A stretch of DNA of 64,000 nt, taken from Candidatus Parcubacteria bacterium (lineage in GTDB: Bacteria; Patescibacteria; ABY1; UBA1558; GWA2-36-10). The DNA is taken from the NCBI GenBank assembly GCA_018669975.1, contig JABHSK010000001.1, positions 1 through 64,000 of the forward strand, read 5' to 3'. The notes beneath the pieces were generated by a model, which saw only the letters and a program-made list of their open reading frames with translations, was not told the DNA's origin and made no database searches. A program made the position numbers and the translations under genes. Of the stretch, positions 51,756 to 59,935 are shown one piece after another (the stretch's first letter is position 1; every line of letters begins with the position of its first letter).

Positions 51756-52847
51756 TTATTGTTTATTATAAATTTCTAATATTTCTCGTGCCATCTTGCT
51801 CCAAGAATACTTTTTTATCTGCTCTTGTCCAGCCTGGATTAAACTATCTCTTAATTTTTCATCCTCTATAATTTCTGACATTAGACACAACAACTTCTCT
51901 CTATCGTCTGGATTAAAATATTTAGCAGCTTTTCCCAATACTTCTGGCATAGGACCAGAGTTACTAGATAAAACTGGTAGTTTGTGTACCATAGCCTCTA
52001 GTGGTGGTAAACCAAAGCCTTCATATTTTGAAGGAAATATATATGCCTTGGCAGATTTATAATAGCTGGCTAAATCTTTATCTGATACAAAGCCAGGAAA
52101 AATTAAATTTGGGATGCTGGCAAATTTTTTAACTAGACGATTATAAAAATAATCCTTTTTGCCAACCAATATCAAATGATAACTGGGATGTTTTTCAAGA
52201 AACAATTTAAAAACTTCTATCAACCACTCTAAGTTCTTATGCGGATAAGCATTGCCCACATAAATAAAAAACTTGTTAGGAAGTTTAATGTCGGGGTTAG
52301 CTTGACCATTACTAACAGTCACCCCTTCATAGACTACCTTTATTTTGTTGGCCTGGGTTTCGTTTAGCTTAAAGTATTTTTTAATATCCTGAGCTGTAAA
52401 ATCAGATACCGCAATTACACGCTGAGCTCTTTTGATAGCATGCTTAATGACTTTTTCATACATTCCATATTTAAACTTGAAACCAAATTTACTCAAAGTA
52501 CTAGCTCGACGACTAGGAAATTTAGTCATAATCAAATCATGGATAGTAACAACAAATTTGCCTCTATATAAAATTGGCACATTAAAATGTGGGAAGTGCA
52601 CTAAGTCTGGATTAATCTCACGTAGAATCGCTGGTAAAACTATTTGTTCTTTGAGGCCATACCAATGACAGTCAACGATTTGTATTTTAAAATTATTAGG
52701 TAAATTTAGATTCTCAGGTGCTTCCTTAAATAACAAAACGTATTGATTGTCTTGATCAATCTTAACTAGCTCCTCTAACAATTTTTGATTGTAGCGACCT
52801 ATACCAAAACTTGGGCCGTACATTCTTAAATCAATAACTATTTTCAT
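51756..52847 (-). CDS. GT4 glycosyltransferase (third of operon)
   Basis: The enzyme has 363 residues with two Rossmann domains. N-terminal IDLRMYGPSFGIGRYN is typical of mannosyl/rhamnosyl-type GT4 enzymes. The C-terminal donor site has FIYVGNAYPHKNLEWLIE and the EX7E motif in EGFGLPPLEAM. It transfers an activated sugar in the cytoplasm to a lipid-linked chain. The sugar is unknown. It follows the second GT by 2 nt. Confidence 0.92.
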   Translation of the reverse strand: MKIVIDLRMYGPSFGIGRYNQKLLEELVKIDQDNQYVLLFKEAPENLNLPNNFKIQIVDCHWYGLKEQIVLPAILREINPDLVHFPHFNVPILYRGKFVVTIHDLIMTKFPSRRASTLSKFGFKFKYGMYEKVIKHAIKRAQRVIAVSDFTAQDIKKYFKLNETQANKIKVVYEGVTVSNGQANPDIKLPNKFFIYVGNAYPHKNLEWLIEVFKLFLEKHPSYHLILVGKKDYFYNRLVKKFASIPNLIFPGFVSDKDLASYYKSAKAYIFPSKYEGFGLPPLEAMVHKLPVLSSNSGPMPEVLGKAAKYFNPDDREKLLCLMSEIIEDEKLRDSLIQAGQEQIKKYSWSKMAREILEIYNKQ

Positions 52848-52849
52848 GA

Positions 52850-53971
52850 CTATTGTTTAAAACTACTGAATAATTTTATCATCTTAGCGGCTTGTTTGTC
52901 CCACTTAGGTACTTTAAATTTTTTAGCAGAATTTTGCAAATCCTTAACTAGCTGCTCATCCTTAGTTAAAGCCTTTAAAGTTTGATAAATGTCCGAAATG
53001 TTATATGGATCCACATACAAAGCCTGCTGTTGCATAATCTCCGGTAATGACGTCTTGTAACTCACTATCACTGGTTTTTTATGCCAAGTAGCTTCCATGG
53101 GTGGAAAACCAAAACCTTCATAAAATGAAGGCCAAATTAAGCCTTGACTAAGATGATAAAGAGCGTCTTTAGTCGGACTTAGCACATAACCTAAATAACG
53201 CACATATTTACGACGACCAATATCACGTAAAATATTTCTATAAACCCAGCCCTTGCTACCAACTATTACTAATTCTGTTTCTGGATAATCATGATGATAT
53301 CTATCAAAAGCCTTAATAACGCTGCTAATGTTTTTACGTGGTTCTAAAGTACCTACATAAATAAAATATTTTTTGTTTAGTTTAAATTTAGCAGTCAACA
53401 ATTTAGCATGATCATCATCCATGGCCACAGTAGTAACTCCTGGATTGATCACTTCTATTTTTTCCTCTGGTACTGTAAAAAATCTAACAATATCGCGCTT
53501 AGTATTACCGGAAACTGCAATTATTTTAGAAGATTGATTGATTAATTTACCGACATTTACTAACTTGTGCCAATATCTTCTTTTAAGAGAATAAAATTCA
53601 CGGCTATGCAAAAAAGATAAATCATGCACCGTCAAAATAGTAGGTGTGTTTTTATTAAAACGAAAAAAATTAATATTTGGCAACCAAAATAAATCTAGTT
53701 TAACTGGAATCTTTTTTATTAAATCAGGACCAAAGCCAGAAGCCAAACTACTATTTAATAGTTTATTTGAAAAACGCCAATGAACATGTTTAACATTAGG
53801 AGCGTTTAAACTGTCTAAAACATCTATACCACTCTTTAAGCCTGAGCTAAGAAGATAGTAAGTGTTTTCTTTATCTTGTTTAATTATATTATCAACAGCA
53901 TTAACAATGTAATTGCCAATTCCAGTCAGGCTTTTAGCTGATAATGCTCGAATGTCAATTCCTATGTTCAT
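52850..53971 (-). CDS. GT4 glycosyltransferase (second of operon)
   Basis: The enzyme has 373 residues. N-terminal NIGIDIRALSAKSLTGIGNY, donor-site strand YFIYVGTLEPRKNISSVIKAF and EX7E motif EGFGFPPMEATWHKKP identify a GT4. A paralog of the 51756 and 57319 enzymes. Its start overlaps the previous GT stop by 4 nt, showing translational coupling. Sugar and acceptor are unknown. Confidence 0.92.
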   Translation of the reverse strand: MNIGIDIRALSAKSLTGIGNYIVNAVDNIIKQDKENTYYLLSSGLKSGIDVLDSLNAPNVKHVHWRFSNKLLNSSLASGFGPDLIKKIPVKLDLFWLPNINFFRFNKNTPTILTVHDLSFLHSREFYSLKRRYWHKLVNVGKLINQSSKIIAVSGNTKRDIVRFFTVPEEKIEVINPGVTTVAMDDDHAKLLTAKFKLNKKYFIYVGTLEPRKNISSVIKAFDRYHHDYPETELVIVGSKGWVYRNILRDIGRRKYVRYLGYVLSPTKDALYHLSQGLIWPSFYEGFGFPPMEATWHKKPVIVSYKTSLPEIMQQQALYVDPYNISDIYQTLKALTKDEQLVKDLQNSAKKFKVPKWDKQAAKMIKLFSSFKQ

Positions 53972-55050
53972 ATTGTATTAATAAAATCTAGTAATTTTTG
54001 CTTAAAAATACTTTCATCAAATTTTTTAGCATGCTGACGTATAACACCTGAATCAAAATTTTGTTCTTCAAAACGTAAAACTTTATGTGCCAATGACTCC
54101 CAGGTCTGCTCATCAAAAAATACACCTGTAACACCATCAACTACAGTCTCTAGGGCACCACCCTGGGCAAAAGCAATCACTGGCCTACCTGATGACATGG
54201 CTTCCAAAGCAGTAATACCAAAATCTTCTATCTGCGGATAAATGAAAGCTTTGCAACGAGATAAATATTTATTCCTGGCTTCGTCTGGTAATTCACCTAA
54301 AAACTCTATATTGGAATGTGCCATTCTTTTTAAGCGTCGTAATTCTGAGCCACCGCCAATAATTTTAAGTGGTAATTTAAGGTTATTAAACGCCTTAACA
54401 GCCAAGTCTACCTTTTTATATGGCCTCAGACGACTAACAATTAAATAATAATCCTCTATCTCTTCGCTAACCTGAAAATTATTTACTTTTACTGGTGGGT
54501 GTATAACAGTGGATGCACGCCGGTAATGCTTACTAATTTTATCAGCGATGAACTTAGAGTTAGCTATAAAATGATCTACTTGCTGAGATTTGTCATAATC
54601 CCAAACCTGTAAACGATCTAATAATCTAGGTAAAAATAATTTTAAAAATCGACCCTCTGGTAGATTACCGATGTATTCCTCCTTATCATCCCATAAATAT
54701 CTAGTTGGCGCATGACAATAGCATACATGAACAGTATCTTTGCTAATGTTAACACCTTTAACAAAAGCAGATGATGAGCTAAGCACCAAATCATAATCAC
54801 TCAGGTCTGTTTTTTCCCACAACTTGGGCATCACTGCCAAAAAATATTTAAATAATTGTGAAATAGCAGGAAATTTTTGTAGTGGTGAAGTAACTATTCT
54901 ACTTTGATCTAAAATATCTTTACTAATTTTAGAATCATTTATCAAAGTAAAAATCGGCGCCTCTTTATTAAGATCTGATAATATTACCAAAACTCTTTCC
55001 GCGCCGCCTATCTGGAATAAATGATCATGTGCCAAAGCAACTTTTTTCAT
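53968..55050 (-). CDS. GT4 glycosyltransferase (first of operon, WbaZ-like)
   Basis: The enzyme has 360 residues. N-terminal KKVALAHDHLFQIGGAERV has the acceptor-side glycine loop. The middle HVCYCHAPTRYLWD is typical of a mannosyltransferase-like branch of GT4. The donor site SRLRPYKKVDLAVKAF and motif EDFGITALEAMSSGRPV are present. It follows the priming transferase by 3 nt, so it probably adds the second sugar. Confidence 0.92.
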   Translation of the reverse strand: MKKVALAHDHLFQIGGAERVLVILSDLNKEAPIFTLINDSKISKDILDQSRIVTSPLQKFPAISQLFKYFLAVMPKLWEKTDLSDYDLVLSSSSAFVKGVNISKDTVHVCYCHAPTRYLWDDKEEYIGNLPEGRFLKLFLPRLLDRLQVWDYDKSQQVDHFIANSKFIADKISKHYRRASTVIHPPVKVNNFQVSEEIEDYYLIVSRLRPYKKVDLAVKAFNNLKLPLKIIGGGSELRRLKRMAHSNIEFLGELPDEARNKYLSRCKAFIYPQIEDFGITALEAMSSGRPVIAFAQGGALETVVDGVTGVFFDEQTWESLAHKVLRFEEQNFDSGVIRQHAKKFDESIFKQKLLDFINTI

Positions 55051-55053
55051 AAA

Positions 55054-56445
55054 TTAGCAAGCCTCGTCATTTCTAAATAAAGCTCTAGGTGTTTTTAAAA
55101 GAATAATTAGATCCAAGAGCATTGACCAATTTTCTATATAAAAAATATCAAGTTTAGCTTCTTCTGCAAAAGCTAAATTTGACCGTCCTGATACTTGAGC
55201 CATACCTGTTATGCCTGGCTTTATAGTTAGTAGTTTTTTATAACCACGCTGATACTTAGATACCTCTTCTGGTTCATGAGGCCTAGGTCCAACTAAACTC
55301 ATCTGTCCTCGCAAAACATTAAATAATTGTGGCAGTTCATCAAGGCTAGTGCGTCGTAACCAGCGACCAAATTTTGTTACCCGTGGGTCATTCTTCATTT
55401 TAAATAATGGACCATCATGCCTCTCATTATTCTCCATTATTTCTTGTTTCATTTTATGAGCGTCTTTAACCATGGAACGGAATTTGTACATTTTAAAAAC
55501 CTTTCCCTTTATACCGACACGTGACAGGCTGACAAAAATTTGTCCCTTAGAAGTACTTTTAACCAAAATACCTAGCACTAAAAATAAAGGTGATAAAATA
55601 ATTACCAATAATACTGATCCGACAATATCAAAAAAACCTTTGGCTACCCGTCTCCAACCATCTAAAGGCGTACCCTGTATCTCAATAATTGGTAAGCCAG
55701 CTACACTACTAAAATTTAAATTTAAACTATGTGCTTGAAAAAGACTAGCTGCGTACTGAAGTGACAATTGATTTTCTTGACAAAAAGTGAGTAGGTTTAA
55801 AGCATTCTCTTTAGAGATTGAGGAATCAGTTTGAATAATGTTATCAATTTTCCGTTTGTTTATTTTTTCTAAAATATCTCCATTATTTTTTAGCTCTTCA
55901 AGGTCGTCGAATTGAGCAAATACTTTAAATCCAAATTGTGGATTATTTTTATATTCGTCAATAACTAGTTGTCGGTTGCTATCCCTACCCAAAACTACAA
56001 TATTAGCTAAACCGTGCCCACTTTTAAAAAAATAATTTCTAATTATTACAATAATAATTCGACTGATAAATAAATATGCAATTGCTAAAACCCACGCCAA
56101 GATAATAACAAAACGTGAAGAAAACAATTCTCTTTGCATGAAAATAGCCAGAATTAAAATAACAAAAACTGTAGAAACTCCACTGATTATTCTTGGTAAT
56201 TCTCTGGCCAATTTTTTGTTGTCCATTCTATAAAAACCGCTCACAGCAAATACCAAAATAGCAAAAACAGCCACTCTAACAACTAGCGTTAAATAATCGC
56301 TAAAAAGCATCTCATAAAAAACAGGCCTGATCTCAACTATACTGCTAGAAAACCTTAAATAATAAGCAGAAATTCCTGCTAATGTTAGCAGAACAAAATC
56401 TATAGGAACCAAAACGATATTTGTAATAAAATCGGCTTTTTTCAT
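55054..56445 (-). CDS. Polyprenyl-phosphate sugar-1-P transferase (priming enzyme)
   Basis: The protein has 463 residues. Four or five N-terminal membrane helices (to about 140) precede a Rossmann-like CoA-binding/NAD-type domain (about 145-260). The catalytic bacterial sugar transferase domain follows with MYKFRSMVKDA, LRRTSLDELPQLFNVLRGQMSLVGPRP and LTIKPGITGMAQVSGR. It loads the first sugar phosphate on undecaprenyl phosphate. It is the first gene of the glycan operon; a TGATATGAT box lies 9 nt before the ATG. Confidence 0.94.
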   Translation of the reverse strand: MKKADFITNIVLVPIDFVLLTLAGISAYYLRFSSSIVEIRPVFYEMLFSDYLTLVVRVAVFAILVFAVSGFYRMDNKKLARELPRIISGVSTVFVILILAIFMQRELFSSRFVIILAWVLAIAYLFISRIIIVIIRNYFFKSGHGLANIVVLGRDSNRQLVIDEYKNNPQFGFKVFAQFDDLEELKNNGDILEKINKRKIDNIIQTDSSISKENALNLLTFCQENQLSLQYAASLFQAHSLNLNFSSVAGLPIIEIQGTPLDGWRRVAKGFFDIVGSVLLVIILSPLFLVLGILVKSTSKGQIFVSLSRVGIKGKVFKMYKFRSMVKDAHKMKQEIMENNERHDGPLFKMKNDPRVTKFGRWLRRTSLDELPQLFNVLRGQMSLVGPRPHEPEEVSKYQRGYKKLLTIKPGITGMAQVSGRSNLAFAEEAKLDIFYIENWSMLLDLIILLKTPRALFRNDEAC

Positions 56446-56493
56446 AGTACCATTATCATATCACTTCGTATTTATTTAGTAAATATCACATTC

Positions 56494-56522
56494 TTGACAA
56501 AAACACCAAAATATTGTATATT
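56494..56522 (+). promoter_or_regulatory. rnpB promoter
   Basis: TTGACA (56494-56499), a 17-nt spacer and TATATT (56517-56522) predict initiation near 56529-56532, right at the first base of the RNA's closing helix. Confidence 0.85.
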
Positions 56523-56531
56523 CATGCTGAA

Positions 56532-56880
56532 AGGTCTAAATTGACTAAGATGATCGCCTCACCTTTGGTGAGGAGGAAAGTCCGAACACCATAAAAAGGG
56601 TAGTTGGTAACGCCAACCGTCCTGAGAGAAATCGAAGGATAGGACAAGTGCAACAGAAAGTATACCGCCTGCAAAGGTAAGGGTGAAAATGTGGGGTAAG
56701 AGCCCACACGTTTATGTGGTGACACATAGAATGAGGTAAACTTCTACCTGGTGAAAGACTAAGTAGGTTTCGTAATGCTACGAAACGGGTAAGTCGCTTG
56801 AGCTTATAAGCAATTGTAAGCCTAGATAGATGATCATCCTTAGACAGAATTCGGCTTATGAGGTCAATTTAGACCTTTTT
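56532..56880 (+). ncRNA. rnpB: RNase P RNA
   Basis: The conserved core elements are present: GAGGAAAGTCCGAACACC near 56571, the ACAGAAAGTATACCGCC segment near 56653, GGGTAAGAGCCCAC near 56694, and the 3' AGACAGAATTCGGCTTATG near 56842. The P1 helix is 14 perfect base pairs (56532-56545 with 56863-56876), followed by T5; this long P1 doubles as the terminator. It matures tRNA 5' ends. The protein subunit gene is not nearby. Confidence 0.97.
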
Positions 56881-56964
56881 AGATACCCAAAAATCTGTTT
56901 GACATCAATAAATATCTATGACAATATATTTAAAAGTTATTGTACACTAAAAAAGGAGAAATAA

Positions 56965-57288
56965 ATGAAGCCAAGTTTCCCTGCTCCCTGTAGCATAATC
57001 ACAATCGAGAATAACAAAGTTATTCAGATCGAAAGATGGTGCAAAATAGGAGAAGAGTCTGTTCGTTTTTTAATCCTCTATCAGGACAAACAAGGCTATG
57101 TCTGTTCTAGTGGTAGAGATAAACATCAAATCACTCGAATGAGTAAAGAATTAAAAACAGCCGTATCTGCTTTGGCTGAATTCTTACAAAATTGCTTTAT
57201 TGAAGCTTTCAAACTTGATGATCCTGATCAGGAAAAAATAGACGAAATCTTCACCTTTCCTAAATATCAAATAATTTACAAAGAGTAA
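56965..57288 (+). CDS. Orphan small protein downstream of rnpB
   Basis: The product has 107 residues with AAGGAG 7 nt before the ATG. It is a soluble alpha/beta protein with four Cys, and a Lys/Glu-rich helix (SKELKTAVSALAEFLQNCF) in its second half. I recognise no family. It sits between rnpB and a convergent glycosyltransferase, with its own terminator. The promoter is less clear: a TTGACA lies at 56899, but the -10 is weak. It fits the SD-bearing orphan class. Confidence 0.62.
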   Translation: MKPSFPAPCSIITIENNKVIQIERWCKIGEESVRFLILYQDKQGYVCSSGRDKHQITRMSKELKTAVSALAEFLQNCFIEAFKLDDPDQEKIDEIFTFPKYQIIYKE

Positions 57289-57320
57289 CCCCACTTGAGC
57301 ACACTCAATTCGGGGTTTTT
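57286..57320 (+). terminator. Bidirectional terminator, 56965 gene and GT
   Basis: AACCCC with inner TTGAG/CTCAA and GGGG forms a bulged stem, followed by T5. It overlaps the 3' end of the convergent glycosyltransferase gene. Confidence 0.8.
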
Positions 57321-58416
57321 ATTTTATGATAAAATCAAGGGTTTCTCTTGCTGTTTTTTCCCAAGAAAATTTTTGACACTGCTGGTGTCCCTTATTTATC
57401 AAATCTTTTCTAAGATCACTACTCTTGATTATTTTCTCTATTTTATTTTTGATATCATCTACATTATCAGGATTAAAATATACAGCCGCATCCCCTGCCA
57501 CTTCCCGCAAAACCGATAAATCTGAGCAAGCTACTGGTATACCCACACCCATAGCCTCTAAAACAGGGATGCCAAAGCCCTCAAACTTTGATGGAAAAGC
57601 AAATAAACTAGCCGCTCCTAAAAGTTTGGTATAATTCTGCTGACTAATATAACCCAAAATAATAACATCGTTTTTCAAATCATCTGTACCAGCTAATTCT
57701 TCTATTTGTTTATATCCAAAATTACCAGCTCTACCTGCTAACACCAATGGCCAGCTACGATCAGTTTTTTGGTAGGCACGAATTAAATTAACAATATTTT
57801 TTTTAGCCTCCAGACGACCAATATATAAAATAAACTTATCTGGCAAATTATAATGATCCCTTATCTTTTCTTGATCACTTAATTCTACTGGCTTAAAATC
57901 TTTTTTATCCCAACCATGATAAATAACTTTTATTTTTGATTCGGCATCAGGATAAAACTTAATTATATCTTTTTTAGTAGCTTCTGAAGGAGCAATAATC
58001 TTATCTGCTTTTTTAATAGTTAATCGATGAGAAACTTTTTGATAAACCCTTTCAATTGGATGATACAATTCTGGATTATTTAAAAATCCTAAGTCATGGA
58101 TAGTGGCTGTTACTTCACCACTAGTAAATAATGGTGCTGCATTGCTAGCAAAAAATTTATCTACTGGATATTTTGACAATTCAAAACCAAGGCGAATATG
58201 TGTCCAAAACTTACCAAAAGGCCACTTTAATCTTTTTAATAAAAAATTAGCCGGAACCTCTTGTAGGTCATCGGCTAAAAAATCATTATAATAAACAACA
58301 AACTTGTTGTTGGGATCTATCTTTTTAAATTGTTGAAGCATATGCCACGCATACCATTCAGTGCCTGTTTTTTTAACCTTATTAGCACGACTTGCTTCTA
58401 AGCCTATAGTAAACAT
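57319..58416 (-). CDS. GT4 glycosyltransferase
   Basis: The enzyme has 365 residues. Motifs FTIGLEASRANKVKKTGTEWY at the acceptor side, ILYIGRLEAKKNIVNLIRAYQK at the donor side, and EX7E in EGFGIPVLEAMGVGIPV make it a fourth GT4, paralogous to the 51.7-55 kb set. Its ATG overlaps the mreB2 stop by 1 nt (TAATG), so it is translated with the cell-shape genes, a linkage that suggests wall or surface glycan assembly. Confidence 0.92.
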   Translation of the reverse strand: MFTIGLEASRANKVKKTGTEWYAWHMLQQFKKIDPNNKFVVYYNDFLADDLQEVPANFLLKRLKWPFGKFWTHIRLGFELSKYPVDKFFASNAAPLFTSGEVTATIHDLGFLNNPELYHPIERVYQKVSHRLTIKKADKIIAPSEATKKDIIKFYPDAESKIKVIYHGWDKKDFKPVELSDQEKIRDHYNLPDKFILYIGRLEAKKNIVNLIRAYQKTDRSWPLVLAGRAGNFGYKQIEELAGTDDLKNDVIILGYISQQNYTKLLGAASLFAFPSKFEGFGIPVLEAMGVGIPVACSDLSVLREVAGDAAVYFNPDNVDDIKNKIEKIIKSSDLRKDLINKGHQQCQKFSWEKTARETLDFIIK

Positions 58417-59429
58417 TATTTTGCAGATAAAATACTTCTTTTGTACGACTCCAGATTTTCCAAAGCAATACCAGTACCTCTAGCCACACATAAAAGTGAA
58501 TCATCTGCAACGTAAGCAGGAACTCCAGTTGCCTGTGATAAAAGCTTATCCATATTACGAAGCAAAGATGTGCCACCTGACAATACCATACCCTTATCCA
58601 TAATATCAGCGGATAATTCAGGCGGTGTTTGATACAAGACAGACTTTACTGCTGAAATCAAACCCTGCAATTCATTTTGCAAAGCTTCGGTGACATCATC
58701 AGAGTTTACTTTGACAGTACGTGGTAAACCAGTAATCATGTCACGTCCTTTAATATCCATTTCAAGCTTTTCTCCTTTTGGTAAATACTGAGCAGAGCCA
58801 ATTTTTATCTTTACTTCCTCAGCAGTTCTCTCTCCAATAGCCAAATTATATTTCTTTTTAATAAACTCTCCAATAGCAACATCATATTTATTACCACCGA
58901 TTCTAACTGAAGTGTTAGCTACTACTCCACCTAAGGATATAACCGCTATCTCACTAGTACCACCACCCATATCTACTATCATATGTCCTGAAGCACTACC
59001 AATGGGTATATCTGCACCAATCGCGGCTGCGATGGGCTCTTTAATAATATAGGCAGCTTTAGCACCAGCATTCAGAGTAGCATCGATAACAGCTCTTCTT
59101 TCCGTAGAGGTAATACCTGCTGGTACAGCAATCATAACTTCTGGACGAAATATTTTCATACCACCAACAGCCTTGTTAATAAAATATTTCAACATGCTTT
59201 CAGTTGTTTTATAATCTGCAATTACACCATTTTTTAATGGACGAGATGCAACAATAGAGTCTGGAGTGCGCCCAATCATTTCTTTGGCTTCATCACCGAC
59301 GGATAAAACTTTTTTATCAAATACAGAAATAGCCACTACAGATGGCTCATTAATTACTATACCGCGCTTGGGAATATACACTAATGTATAGGTGGTGCCC
59401 AAATCAATTCCTATTTTTTTGATAAACAT
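58416..59429 (-). CDS. mreB: MreB actin-like shape protein (second copy)
   Basis: The protein has 337 residues and an actin-like ATPase fold: phosphate-1 loop GIDLGTTYTLVY (8-19), phosphate-2 region VDMGGGTSEIAVISLGG, and adenosine region VLSGGTSLL. It forms membrane-bound filaments that guide wall synthesis. This copy is full-length and lies downstream of greA with no gap. Another MreB copy lies at 63068-64000. The two differ clearly in the middle domain. Confidence 0.95.
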   Translation of the reverse strand: MFIKKIGIDLGTTYTLVYIPKRGIVINEPSVVAISVFDKKVLSVGDEAKEMIGRTPDSIVASRPLKNGVIADYKTTESMLKYFINKAVGGMKIFRPEVMIAVPAGITSTERRAVIDATLNAGAKAAYIIKEPIAAAIGADIPIGSASGHMIVDMGGGTSEIAVISLGGVVANTSVRIGGNKYDVAIGEFIKKKYNLAIGERTAEEVKIKIGSAQYLPKGEKLEMDIKGRDMITGLPRTVKVNSDDVTEALQNELQGLISAVKSVLYQTPPELSADIMDKGMVLSGGTSLLRNMDKLLSQATGVPAYVADDSLLCVARGTGIALENLESYKRSILSAK

Positions 59430-59888
59430 TTATTTTATATCCAATATTTTATAAGTTACTTCGCCGGCTGGTAATTTAATTTCTACTGCATCACCAACTG
59501 CTTTACCCAGCAGGGCATCTCCTATTGGTGACTCCAACGAAATCTTACTGTTAACTGGATCAGCTTCTGTGCTGCCCACAATAAAAAAACGTTGCTCCTG
59601 TCCATTTTTATCAACGGTCACCTCACAACCAACAGAAACTATGCCTGCTTGGGGATTTTTTTCAGCAAGTACGCAAGTTTTAATTAAGTATTCCAATTCT
59701 AAAATCCTACCTTCTACAAAAGCTTGTTCTTCTTTTGCGTCTTGGTATTCAGCATTCTCTGACAAGTCACCAAACTCTTTGGCTAACTTGATACGATCAG
59801 CTACCTCGTGTTTCTTTGTGTTTTTTAAGTAGTCCAGTTCTTCCTGGGCTTTACTTAGACCTTCTTTGGTCAATACTTTACTTTCCAT
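59430..59888 (-). CDS. greA: Transcription elongation factor GreA
   Basis: The protein has 152 residues. The coiled-coil tip GDLSENAEYQDAKEEQ has the catalytic acidic residues D41 and E44 at the E. coli positions. The C-terminal FKBP-like domain ends LPAGEVTYKILDIK. Canonical in length, it rescues backtracked RNAP. It is embedded in the cell-shape operon directly before mreB2. This is the housekeeping copy; the divergent one is at 799-1299. Confidence 0.96.
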   Translation of the reverse strand: MESKVLTKEGLSKAQEELDYLKNTKKHEVADRIKLAKEFGDLSENAEYQDAKEEQAFVEGRILELEYLIKTCVLAEKNPQAGIVSVGCEVTVDKNGQEQRFFIVGSTEADPVNSKISLESPIGDALLGKAVGDAVEIKLPAGEVTYKILDIK

Positions 59889-59935
59889 AGTTTATTTATT
59901 TTTTGTTTTATAAATACAAATTATATCATAACAAA

